Shown: piece by piece, positions 26,326-34,160 of the stretch
Layout: the number at the start of each line of letters is the position of its first letter
Position numbering within the stretch: the first letter of the stretch is position 1
Assembly (NCBI RefSeq): GCF_001428665.1
Contig: NZ_LMIJ01000028.1
Span: 27,093-91,092, forward strand
Direction: 5' to 3'
DNA from: Acidovorax sp. Root219
GTDB taxonomy: Bacteria > Pseudomonadota > Gammaproteobacteria > Burkholderiales > Burkholderiaceae_C
DNA: 64,000 nt
Notes under the pieces: model-generated
Databases searched by the model: none
Told to the model about the DNA's origin: nothing
The model's input: the letters and a program-made list of their open reading frames with translations, nothing else
Made by a program: the position numbers and the translations under genes

Positions 26326-26787
26326 ATGCTGACGCAGATCGAATGGTGGGGTGGGGTGATCTTTGTGCTGGGGGCCTTGGCCTACCGGCTGGTGCTGGGC
26401 GCGCTGGAAAAGGGCGAAGGCTATGACTGGTACCGGTGGCTGATGCGCCTGTTCTTTGTGCTGCCGGGCGTGCTGCTGGCCGGCTATTTCTATCCGCTGG
26501 AGCGTCTGGCGCTGCAGTACGCCTACCTGGGAGTGCTGGGCGTTGCGCTGCTGGCGGTGGCCGGGGTGATGGTGCAGGAGGTCACGGGCGACGCCGATTC
26601 GGACAAGGACAAGGCCGCAAAGGCCGCGAGGGAGGGAGAAAAAGGCCAGGCGGGGGAGGACAGCGAAGACGAGGAACCTGGCTGGCTGCTGACCATCTTG
26701 GGCGTAGTCGTGCTGTACAGCCCGGTGCTGGCTGCATGCGGGCTGGCTTGCCACAAGGGCTGGCCCATGGTGCAAAGGCTGGTGTGA
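26326..26787 (+). CDS. Small membrane protein (cassette gene 2)
   Basis: 153 residues, unrecognised. Hydrophobic segments lie at about residues 8-27, 39-57, 63-85 and 118-138. A charged loop (DADSDKDKAAKAAREGEK, then acidic residues) lies between the third and fourth. The region before the ATG (CAGGGAGAACACAC) gives a good ribosome-binding site. It follows gene 1 by 15 bases and precedes a terminator-like stem-loop. Its four-segment topology suggests a membrane partner for the neighbouring anchored ATPase, which is inference from position. Confidence 0.72.
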   Translation: MLTQIEWWGGVIFVLGALAYRLVLGALEKGEGYDWYRWLMRLFFVLPGVLLAGYFYPLERLALQYAYLGVLGVALLAVAGVMVQEVTGDADSDKDKAAKAAREGEKGQAGEDSEDEEPGWLLTILGVVVLYSPVLAACGLACHKGWPMVQRLV

Positions 26788-26864
26788 GCCCGCATCGAGC
26801 GGCGGTCATGGCCTGCCAGCCCACTGCAGGGTTCCGTCGCTGTTCGATGCACCGGCTTTTTGGC

Positions 26865-26919
26865 GGCCGGCAGCCCTGGCTCAGGAGACAATCCGTGCCA
26901 GGGGCGCCGGCCTCTTTTT
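26865..26919 (+). terminator. Terminator-like stem-loop with a ribosome-binding motif in its loop
   Basis: GGCCGGCAGCCCTGG (26865-26879) pairs with CCAGGGGCGCCGGCC (26898-26912). This gives a 7-bp lower stem, a 2x2 mismatch and a 6-bp upper stem. TCTTTTT (26913-26919) follows directly. The 18-base loop contains CAGGAGACAATCC and then a GTG that is in frame with the downstream HTH protein gene. The element could end transcription after cassette gene 2, or act as an attenuator tuning expression of the two ATPase genes. Function is predicted only. Confidence 0.7.
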
Positions 26920-26960
26920 GCTGCCACCTCCTTTTCCAAACGGCTTGCCGCCCACCATCC

Positions 26961-28223
26961 ATGGCCCACGACGCGTTCCCGGAGCTTCTGTCCCTCTACA
27001 TGCGCCGCATCCGTGCGAGTGCCTCGGGGGTGGCCACCGAGATCGGCCTGAGCCGAGAGGCGGTGAACAACTGGCGCAACGGCATGTCGGCGCCCAACGC
27101 CCGCTCGCGGGAGAAGGTGGTGGCCTGCACCCGATACCTGCGCCTGACCGAGGCCGAGGCCAACCGCCTGCTCAGCGCTGCCGGGTTTGCGCCGGAGTAT
27201 CCGCTGCAGGCCGAGGTGGAGGCACCGGCCACGGCTGCGGGCACCGCCACGGGTGCGGAGAGCGAACAGCCCTTCGGCGCCTTCCAGGCCCGGCTGTTCG
27301 GCCAGCTTGCGCAGGCCATGCCGTACCCGATCTCCATGCTGCTGTCGCCCGCGCACTGGGGGCAGCCGCCGTTTCGGCCCGAGCTGCTGCAGCGCGCGCG
27401 CCAGCAGTACGGCGCCACCTCGGTGCTGCACATCCAGCCGCCCTACAGCGTGAGCACCGCGCCGACCGAATACTTCGCCGCCATCGGCCGCCAGTGCGGG
27501 CTGGGCGAGGTGCAGTCGGACTATGAATTCGAATCCGCGCTGGAGCGGCGCCTTGTGGCCGGTGAGCGGCTGTTCTGCCTGGTCAGCCGCTTCGAGCAGG
27601 GCACGCCCGCGCTGCGCGAAACGCTGGCTGGCATCCTGCGCAGCCTGAGCGAGATGCACAGCGGCCGCCTGCACCTGCTGCTGTGCGGCGGCGAGGCGCT
27701 GGCCGACCTCAAGTACCGCAGCGGCGACATGTCGCTGCTCAACATCGCCCAGGTCAACCACTGGCCCGAGCCCACGCTAGCCGATCTGTCCATCCTGGCG
27801 CAACAGCGCTGGCCCGGCCACGACTGGCCCGCGACGGTGCTGGCCCACCTGCTGGACGCCAGCGGCGGCCACCCCGCGCTGTTCGAGGAAGGGCTGCAGT
27901 GGATGGTGGAGCAGGGCATCAACGAGACCCAGGCTTCATCTGCCGCGCTGCGCACACAGCTGGCAGGCAGCCCGCGCCTGTGGCAGACCTTTCTGCCGCT
28001 GGCGCAGGAGGGCGCTCCGCGCGAGCGCCTGCGCAGCCTGCTGCAGGCCGATGACCTGGGCCGTGCCCGCCCCTACCTGCAGGACGACGACCTGCGCCGC
28101 CTGTTCTGGGGCAACCTCATCCACGTGCGCGGCACCGGCGACGCGGCGCGCCTGCACTGGCGCTGCGACACGGTGCGCCATGCGGGCTTGATGGTGCTGG
28201 AGGCCGCATGCTCGAGCAGTTGA
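26961..28223 (+). CDS. XRE-type HTH protein with degenerate ATPase-like body (cassette gene 3)
   Basis: 420 residues. An N-terminal helix-turn-helix occupies about residues 10-65 (SGVATEIGLSREAVNNWRNG). After a Pro/Ala linker (80-100), residues 105-420 look like an AAA/STAND-type core. The P-loop position (MLLSPAHWGQPP, 126-137) lacks GK[ST], and the Walker B position (LFCLVSRFEQG, 204-214) lacks acidic residues. HLLLCGGEALADL would match the sensor-1 strand. It may therefore be a nucleotide-independent partner or regulator. Its last 16 bases overlap the next gene, so it is translationally coupled to the membrane ATPase. A GTG at 26895 in the stem-loop, with a canonical CAGGAGACA, would add 22 residues; the ATG was kept because the added part is Cys/Pro-rich and does not look coding. 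Confidence 0.75.
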   Translation: MAHDAFPELLSLYMRRIRASASGVATEIGLSREAVNNWRNGMSAPNARSREKVVACTRYLRLTEAEANRLLSAAGFAPEYPLQAEVEAPATAAGTATGAESEQPFGAFQARLFGQLAQAMPYPISMLLSPAHWGQPPFRPELLQRARQQYGATSVLHIQPPYSVSTAPTEYFAAIGRQCGLGEVQSDYEFESALERRLVAGERLFCLVSRFEQGTPALRETLAGILRSLSEMHSGRLHLLLCGGEALADLKYRSGDMSLLNIAQVNHWPEPTLADLSILAQQRWPGHDWPATVLAHLLDASGGHPALFEEGLQWMVEQGINETQASSAALRTQLAGSPRLWQTFLPLAQEGAPRERLRSLLQADDLGRARPYLQDDDLRRLFWGNLIHVRGTGDAARLHWRCDTVRHAGLMVLEAACSSS

Positions 28224-30445
28224 GGTCCTGGATGACGTGGCCCGTGATCAGGGCCTTGATCGTCGCAGGCGCTACGCTGTTCATCGGCAGCGCGCTGCTC
28301 ACGCCGCACCTGAACCCCGCCACCCGCGGATCGGTGCGCACGGCCGAGAGCATTGGCCCCGTGTGGGGCGAGCTGGTGCAGTGGCGCGTGGCCCTGGTGC
28401 AGGCCAGCCAGGAGCTGGGCCATTGGCCCGAAGACATCCAGAAGTACGCGCCGCAGATACCCTTTCCCAAGCTGCGCGTCACCTCGCCCGGGCCGCTGCG
28501 CCTGCAGGCCGACGTGATCAGCGACCCCGCGCTCGGCAATCTGTCCGGCACGCAGGTGCTGCTGCACATGACGCCCGACATGTACCACTGGACCTGTCGC
28601 CCCGGCAAGCCGCCCATGCCCCCGGGCTTGCTGCCCATCAGCTGCGCGGCCGGCCCCCAGAGCCAGGACAACCAGGACGTCAAGGGCGACGACATGGACC
28701 CCGATGCCATCCGCCAGGCCCGCATCGCCGCGGTGGAAGCGGCAGAGCCTTTTGGCTGGCTGCGCAGCCTCATCAAGTGGTGTGCACTGATCTTCGTCGT
28801 TGGCGCCGTGGTGTGGGTGCTGCGTCACCCGCTGATCGGCCCGGCCCAGTTGCGCCCCGAGAAGCTGCTGCGCACCCCCGTCTCGCGCCTGCCGCGCATC
28901 GACCAGTTGCTGCGCACCGTGGGCCGTCTGCGTGCCACACTCGAGGCTGCCGAGATCCGCACCCGGGACTGGCAGAGCGCCGTGCAGTTCGCGCATGACG
29001 ACCCGGCCGACCAGTCCACGGTGCTGGCCGAGCGCGTGTCCGCCCGCAGCCAGCCGAGCCGCGACTGGGCGCTGCCCGGCGCGGTGTTCGAATGGCAGTT
29101 TCCACCGGACCTGCCGGTTTCGCTGGACCGCTGCCTGCTCTACATCCCCGCGCCGGGCCTCGACGAGGCCACCGTGCTGCGCCAGCTGCGCGCCGCGCAG
29201 ACCGGTACCGATGTGCTGCTCATCCTGTGCGAGCACGGCACCGAGACCCCCTGGCCCCTGCTGCGCGCCCACACCGACGACGGCGCCAACCTGCACGTGA
29301 TGGTGGACAGCGCCAGCCAGACCGAATGGCTGCTGTCGGCCCAGCCCCTGCAGGTGCTGCTGCGCCTGCTCTCGGCCCAGCTGCGCGTGACGCGCATCTC
29401 GCCCTACCAGACGCGCGGCGGCGTCACGCGCGAGGGCTCCTTCTTCGGGCGCGAGCAATTGCTGGCCCGGGTGGTCAACCGCGAACCGGCCAACTACCTA
29501 GTGGTGGGCGGGCGCCAACTGGGCAAGAGCAGCCTGCTCAAGGCCGTGCAGCGGCGCCTGCAGGGCCACCCGCAGATCGTGTGCCACTACGTGTCGCTGC
29601 GCGACCACCGGCTGGCGCCGCGCATGGCGCTGCAATTCGGCCTGCCGGCCGACACGCCACTCGAAGCCATCGTGGACCACCTGCAGGCCCAGTACGCCGG
29701 CAAGCGCCTGTACCTGCTGATCGACGAGGCCGACCTGTTCTTTCGCGACGAGTCGAACCACGGCTATCACCAGCTGTCGACCCTGCGCTCGCTCAGCGAA
29801 GAGGGGCGCTGCTGGTTCATGCTGGCCGGCTTCTGGGATTTGTACGCCACGGCCGTGCTCGACTACCAGAGCCCGCTGCGCAATTTTGGCGAGGTGCTGG
29901 CCATCGGCGGGCTGGAGCGCCCCGCCTGCAAGGCCCTGGCCACCGAGCCGCTGCGCCGCCTGCGCCTGGGCTTTGGCGGCGATGCGCTGGTGGAGCGCCT
30001 GGTGGATGCCAGTGGCCTGCGCGCCAATCTGGTCGCCATCCTGTGCCAGGAATGCCTGGAGGCCCTGCAGCCTGGCGAGCGCGTGATCGAGGCCCGCCAC
30101 CTGAACCAGGCCCTGGCCTCCCAGCCCGTGCAGGACGCCCTGGCCGGCTGGGGCCGCCTCTCGCCCGACGACGACGCCTGCCGGCTCGACCGCGTGGTGG
30201 TCTACCACGTTGCCCAGCAGGCAGAAACCAGCCTGGTGGCCCTGGCGGGGCTGCTGCAAGGCCACGGCGTGCAGGCCGACGCCCAGGCCCTGCGCCAGTC
30301 GCTCGCGCGCCTGCAACTGGCCTGGGTGCTGCGCCGCGAGGGCGCCGCCTACAGCTTTGCCATACCGCTCATGTCCGCGCAGTTCGAGCCCAGCGAGGTG
30401 GAGCTGTTGCTGCACCAGGAGCTGGCGGTGATGGCCAAGGCCTGA
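28208..30445 (+). CDS. Membrane-anchored STAND-type ATPase with a pilin-like periplasmic domain (cassette gene 4)
   Basis: 745 residues. A membrane segment (12-31) is followed by an exported domain (about 35-185). It contains an N-terminal helix (GPVWGELVQWRVALVQASQE, then HWPED) and a late WTCRPGKPPMPPGLLPISC with Cys130 and Cys146, very like the disulphide-bonded end of type IV pilins. A second membrane segment (189-205) returns to the cytoplasm. Residues 295-395 form a small alpha/beta domain. Then comes an AAA-like core: FFGREQLL, Walker A GGRQLGKSS (434-442) and Walker B LYLLIDEADLF (501-511). A winged-helix-like C-terminus (655-745) completes the protein. It overlaps the HTH gene by 16 bases. 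The architecture suggests an outside-sensing, inside-acting ATPase; its effector output is unknown. Confidence 0.8.
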   Translation: MLEQLRSWMTWPVIRALIVAGATLFIGSALLTPHLNPATRGSVRTAESIGPVWGELVQWRVALVQASQELGHWPEDIQKYAPQIPFPKLRVTSPGPLRLQADVISDPALGNLSGTQVLLHMTPDMYHWTCRPGKPPMPPGLLPISCAAGPQSQDNQDVKGDDMDPDAIRQARIAAVEAAEPFGWLRSLIKWCALIFVVGAVVWVLRHPLIGPAQLRPEKLLRTPVSRLPRIDQLLRTVGRLRATLEAAEIRTRDWQSAVQFAHDDPADQSTVLAERVSARSQPSRDWALPGAVFEWQFPPDLPVSLDRCLLYIPAPGLDEATVLRQLRAAQTGTDVLLILCEHGTETPWPLLRAHTDDGANLHVMVDSASQTEWLLSAQPLQVLLRLLSAQLRVTRISPYQTRGGVTREGSFFGREQLLARVVNREPANYLVVGGRQLGKSSLLKAVQRRLQGHPQIVCHYVSLRDHRLAPRMALQFGLPADTPLEAIVDHLQAQYAGKRLYLLIDEADLFFRDESNHGYHQLSTLRSLSEEGRCWFMLAGFWDLYATAVLDYQSPLRNFGEVLAIGGLERPACKALATEPLRRLRLGFGGDALVERLVDASGLRANLVAILCQECLEALQPGERVIEARHLNQALASQPVQDALAGWGRLSPDDDACRLDRVVVYHVAQQAETSLVALAGLLQGHGVQADAQALRQSLARLQLAWVLRREGAAYSFAIPLMSAQFEPSEVELLLHQELAVMAKA

Positions 30446-30484
30446 CGAGCGAGTTGCATCTTTTCTTCTGAGGTTCCTTTTTCC

Positions 30485-31909
30485 ATGGCCACATCTTCTT
30501 CCGTTACCCTCGAACACGACATCGGGTTCGAAACCATCGTTGCCGAGATAGAGCGGCTGGTCCGCTCCGGAGTACACCCCGACCGCATCAGCGTGTCCCA
30601 GTACCCCGCGTCGCAGTGGGCCTGCAGCCCCCGTTGGGCACGCTACGATGGTCCTGACGAGCCCACAGCCACCCAGCGCGTGGATGCACAAATGGACTTG
30701 TTGCGCCTGCTGCTGGAGCACGGTGCGGATCCCAACAAGCGCAAGAACCGCAATTCCACGCCCCTGGCCGTGTGCTGCGAGCAATTGTGGAGCGGTCCCA
30801 GTGAGCGCTCTTTGGAGCGGCTGGGCCTGGTGCTGGCGGCAGGAGGTGATCCCCGCAAGACCAAGGATCCCGCGCTGTGCATTGTTCTCGGGTTGGGGGA
30901 CATGCGCGGCGAGATTTTCAGCATCCCCTTTCGCGAGGATGCCGAGGCTGGGCATGCCGACGCCGTGTACCAGGCCATCGACATGCTGCTCGCGGCAGGC
31001 GCCGACATCGAGGCCCTGGACCACCGCGAGATGTACAACCCACTGCTTATGGCTGCCTACATGGGCAGCGTGCCGCTGCTGCAGTTTCTGAAGGGCCGGG
31101 GCGCCAACGTGCTGGCCACCAATCCCGCAGGCTCCAACGCATTGATGTACATCGCCGGCGACGTCGGCGGCCTGGACCTGAGCCGCGCAGGCATCTCGGT
31201 GGCCTGGATGCGCCACGGCGACCCCGTAGCCACCACCCGCCAATTGCTGGTCTGGGGCCTCGACCCTGCGGCCGCCAACGCCCGCGGGCGCACCCCGCTG
31301 CGCCTGGCCGTGAGCGGTGGCAACCTGGATGTGGCAGCCGTCCTGGCCGAGGCGCTGGCCGCGCAAGGCAAGTTGTTGGCGGCCGATGCACGCCTGTTTA
31401 AGGGCACCGAATACGAAGCCCGCGTGGCCGCTTTGAGTACCGGAGTGCCCGCGAAGAAGCCTCCCAAGGTGAACACCAACCCCGATGGTGCAGCCCAACG
31501 CGCATCGTGGGATCGCGCGCGTGCAGTATTCAACGGCCCTGCGTTCGCACCGCCCAACCCGGATTCCCAATGGTTCCTGCCTTTCATGCACGGCATCTTC
31601 GAGCATTTGGCCACCGTTGCCGACCCCCGCATACCGATGCAGGCCCTGTACGCCGAGTACGACAACCAGTTCACCGCCATCCGGCTGTCAAAGACGAAAT
31701 CTTGGCTCAGCCGCAGCGGCGTGGTGGAGGTGGAGCCGGACGTGTTCTGGACCAACCTGCTCGTCAAGTATCGGCAACAGGAGGGCAATAATTTTCTCAG
31801 CAGGGAGGAGGTGGTGCTGCCCATCTCAGCCAACGCGCTGCCCCCATTCGAGGCGGTTGCCGATGTGGTGGGCCGTATGTGCGCGCAGTACCTCAAGACG
31901 CAGGGATAG
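30485..31909 (+). CDS. Ankyrin-repeat protein
   Basis: 474 residues. Ankyrin-type repeats are visible: DLLRLLLEHGADPNKRKNRN followed by STPLAVC (about 78-105), AIDMLLAAGADIEALDH followed by NPLLMAAYMGSVPLLQFL (160-205), and TRQLLVWGLDPAAANARGRT followed by PLRLAVSGGNLDVAAVL (248-288). The C-terminal 170 residues form an unrecognised domain (SQWFLPFMHGIFEHLATVAD, and later VVLPISANALPPFEAV). There is no signal peptide. It follows the membrane ATPase gene by 39 bases with GAGG before the ATG and may be the fifth gene of that cassette. Ankyrin proteins bind other proteins; no specific partner can be named. Confidence 0.85.
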   Translation: MATSSSVTLEHDIGFETIVAEIERLVRSGVHPDRISVSQYPASQWACSPRWARYDGPDEPTATQRVDAQMDLLRLLLEHGADPNKRKNRNSTPLAVCCEQLWSGPSERSLERLGLVLAAGGDPRKTKDPALCIVLGLGDMRGEIFSIPFREDAEAGHADAVYQAIDMLLAAGADIEALDHREMYNPLLMAAYMGSVPLLQFLKGRGANVLATNPAGSNALMYIAGDVGGLDLSRAGISVAWMRHGDPVATTRQLLVWGLDPAAANARGRTPLRLAVSGGNLDVAAVLAEALAAQGKLLAADARLFKGTEYEARVAALSTGVPAKKPPKVNTNPDGAAQRASWDRARAVFNGPAFAPPNPDSQWFLPFMHGIFEHLATVADPRIPMQALYAEYDNQFTAIRLSKTKSWLSRSGVVEVEPDVFWTNLLVKYRQQEGNNFLSREEVVLPISANALPPFEAVADVVGRMCAQYLKTQG

Positions 31910-31980
31910 GGCAGGGCGCAGCTTTGGTTGGCCGTATCGCTGCGAAAAGAGTAGGACGCCTGCGGGATACTGCGCATGCC

Positions 31981-32364
31981 ATGTCCCTCCTGACCACCGC
32001 CAAAGACTGGGCACGCCGCATCAAGCGTGACGTCGTCGCCGTCTACTTCGCTGCCCGCGATGCGCGCACGCCATGGCTCGCGCGCTGCCTGGCCGTTGCA
32101 GTGGCCGCGTACGCGCTCAGTCCCATCGACCTGATCCCCGATTTCATCCCCGTGCTCGGCTACCTGGACGACCTGCTCATCGTCCCTCTGGGACTGCTGC
32201 TCGTCATCCGCATGCTGCCGCCTGCGGTGCTGCAGGACGCCCGTGACAAGGCAGCCAGCGTGCTGGAGCGGCCCCGGAGCCGGGCTGCGGCGGTGGTCAT
32301 CGTACTGGTCTGGTTGGCGTTTGCGTCGGGGCTCGTCTACTGGTGGGTGCATCGGCCGAACTGA
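31981..32364 (+). CDS. YkvA family (DUF1232) membrane protein
   Basis: 127 residues. The DUF1232 core YALSPIDLIPDFIPVLGYLDDLLIVPLGL is present at about residues 43-72, followed by a C-terminal membrane segment (VVIVLVWLAFASGLVYWW). Function is unknown for the family. The ATG begins MSLLTTAKDWARRIK, typical of these proteins. It stands alone, 71 bases after the ankyrin-repeat gene. Confidence 0.9.
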   Translation: MSLLTTAKDWARRIKRDVVAVYFAARDARTPWLARCLAVAVAAYALSPIDLIPDFIPVLGYLDDLLIVPLGLLLVIRMLPPAVLQDARDKAASVLERPRSRAAAVVIVLVWLAFASGLVYWWVHRPN

Positions 32365-32401
32365 AGGCAGCGGTGGGGTGCGATCCCTTACGATGGCGGG
32401 C

Positions 32402-32863
32402 ATGCAAATCCGATTGGAATCCCCCCGCCAGCCCGACGTGGTGCAGCTCATCGACGACCTCGACGCCTTCCAGAAGCCCTTGTACCCACCCGAGAGCCAC
32501 CACGGCATCGACCTGAACGCGCTCGACCAGCCCCACGCGCTGTTCGCCGTGGCGCGCTCGGAGCAGGGCGTGGCCCTGGGCTGCGGCGCCATGGTGCTGG
32601 GCGCCGATTTCGGAGAGGTCAAGCGCATGTACGTCCGCCCCGAAGCGCGCGGCCAGGGCCTGGCCCGGGCACTGCTGGCCTTGGTCGAAACTGCAGCCAT
32701 CGCACGCGGCTGCACGCGTTTTGCGTTGGAGACGGGACCCCTGCAGCCCGAGGCGCTGGGTTTGTATGCCCGCATGGGCTATGAGGAGAGCGGGCCGTTT
32801 GGCGACTATGCGCCGGACGTGCACAGCGTGTTCATGCGCAAAGAGGTGCAGGTGGCTGCGTGA
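32402..32863 (+). CDS. GNAT family N-acetyltransferase
   Basis: A 153-residue acetyltransferase. VKRMYVRPEARGQGLARALLA is the conserved strand and acetyl-CoA loop (R-G-Q-G-L-A), and LQPEALGLYARMGYEESGPFGDY is the C-terminal signature of this subgroup, similar to several small-molecule or amino-acid acetyltransferases. An in-frame ATG nine bases upstream is an alternative start. Its stop codon overlaps the start of the next acetyltransferase gene by one base. Confidence 0.9.
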   Translation: MQIRLESPRQPDVVQLIDDLDAFQKPLYPPESHHGIDLNALDQPHALFAVARSEQGVALGCGAMVLGADFGEVKRMYVRPEARGQGLARALLALVETAAIARGCTRFALETGPLQPEALGLYARMGYEESGPFGDYAPDVHSVFMRKEVQVAA

Positions 32864-33381
32864 TGGCTTCGGGCGATGGATTCATCCTGCGCCGGCTCAC
32901 TGCCGAGGATGCCGAGACCTTCAGCGCGCTGCGCCGCCTGGTCGCTGCAGACAATCCCGTGCCCTTGGGCCTGGGCATGCAGGAGGAACTGGCTCGGCCC
33001 CTTCAGGGTTTTCGCGACCAACTCGGTGCCCCGACGAACGTGGTTTTTGGCGCCTTCGTCGGCGCAACCCTCGCCGCCACCGCTGCGCTAGCCCCGTCGG
33101 AACCCTTCGCATCGTCGCGCCACAAGCTTGTGTTGTGGGGCACCTTCGTGGCACCCGACCATCGCCGCCAGGGCCTGGGGCGCCTGGTGGTGGCGCAGGC
33201 CGTCGATCATGCTCGCCAGGCCGGTGTGCGCCGCATCCACCTCACCATGTACCTGCCCAATCTGGCTGCTGGTGCGTTGTACGAATCCCTGGGCTTCACC
33301 GTCTGGGGCACCGAGCCCGAGGCCGTGTGCATCGATGGCATCTACCATGATGCCATGCAGATGGGTTTGCTGCTGCAGTAG
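32863..33381 (+). CDS. GNAT family N-acetyltransferase
   Basis: A 172-residue acetyltransferase, not closely similar to the preceding one. Seen: VLWGTFVAPDHRRQGLGRLVV (strand and loop R-R-Q-G-L-G) and MYLPNLAAGALYESLGFTVW near the C-terminus. The start ATG shares one base with the previous stop, so translation is coupled. The two unrelated acetyltransferases may act on related substrates. Confidence 0.9.
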   Translation: MASGDGFILRRLTAEDAETFSALRRLVAADNPVPLGLGMQEELARPLQGFRDQLGAPTNVVFGAFVGATLAATAALAPSEPFASSRHKLVLWGTFVAPDHRRQGLGRLVVAQAVDHARQAGVRRIHLTMYLPNLAAGALYESLGFTVWGTEPEAVCIDGIYHDAMQMGLLLQ

Positions 33382-33427
33382 GCAGTAACGTGGCGGCGCC
33401 CGGCATTCAATCGCAGGAGGAATCCCT

Positions 33428-34036
33428 GTGCCGCAGACCGTCGCGATGACCGCCGCACCGCAACACACCTTCTTCTGGCGCCGCATTGGCGGCGGGACTG
33501 GCAGCGATGTCTGCCGCGTCTACCCGCGGGCCGATGGCGGCTGGGACCTGCACGGCATGGCGGTGTTCCATGAAGAAGGGCTGGCGTGCGACCTGGGCTA
33601 TGCGGTCAGCGTCGATACAGGCTGGGTGACGCAGGCCGCCCATGTGTCCGGCCATTGCGGTGGGCGCGTAGTGGACTTGCGCTTTCACCCCGGCGCCGAT
33701 GGCCGCTGGTGGGTGGGGCAGGGTGGTGAACCCGATGCGGACACCGGTGTTTCAGCGCACGCATGCCCGGACATGGACCTCAACTTCAGCCCCGCCACCA
33801 ACATGATCGCCATCCGGCGCATGGCCTTGCAGGTCGGGCAGGAGGAACAGGCCCCCTCTGCCTGGTTGTCGTTTCCGGACTTGCGCTTGCAGGAGCTGCC
33901 GCAGGTCTATCGCCGGCTGGATACCGTGCGCTACCAGTACGACGCGCCTACGGTGGGGTACAGCGGGGTGCTTCAGGTGTGCGGGGATGGCGCCGTGGTA
34001 GCTTATCCGGAGCTTTTTGCGCGGGTCGCCCTCTGA
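33428..34036 (+). CDS. Putative glycolipid-binding family protein
   Basis: 202 residues matching the putative glycolipid-binding family (PF06475), as judged by WDLHGMAVFHEEGLACDLGY, VVDLRFHPGADGRWW and the DLNFSPATNMIAIRRMAL motif in the second half. There is no signal peptide. It starts with GTG, preceded by AGGAGG eight bases upstream, an unusually strong ribosome-binding site that decides the start. Biochemical role not established for the family. Confidence 0.82.
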   Translation: MPQTVAMTAAPQHTFFWRRIGGGTGSDVCRVYPRADGGWDLHGMAVFHEEGLACDLGYAVSVDTGWVTQAAHVSGHCGGRVVDLRFHPGADGRWWVGQGGEPDADTGVSAHACPDMDLNFSPATNMIAIRRMALQVGQEEQAPSAWLSFPDLRLQELPQVYRRLDTVRYQYDAPTVGYSGVLQVCGDGAVVAYPELFARVAL

Positions 34037-34160
34037 GCGAAGGCCTGCTCGGCCCAACGCGTTTCGTGGCAGCAACAGCCACCCCAGGTGTCACGCATTT
34101 GACGCATTCACCGCGCAAGCTCCCGTGCTTTCTTCCCTCTCCCGCAGAAAGACACTCCCC

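Noticed and set aside
26895..26960. GTG start giving the XRE-type protein 22 extra residues
   Set aside because: Well-placed CAGGAGACA, but the extension is Cys/Pro-rich, lies in a terminator hairpin and does not resemble the family; kept only as a finding.
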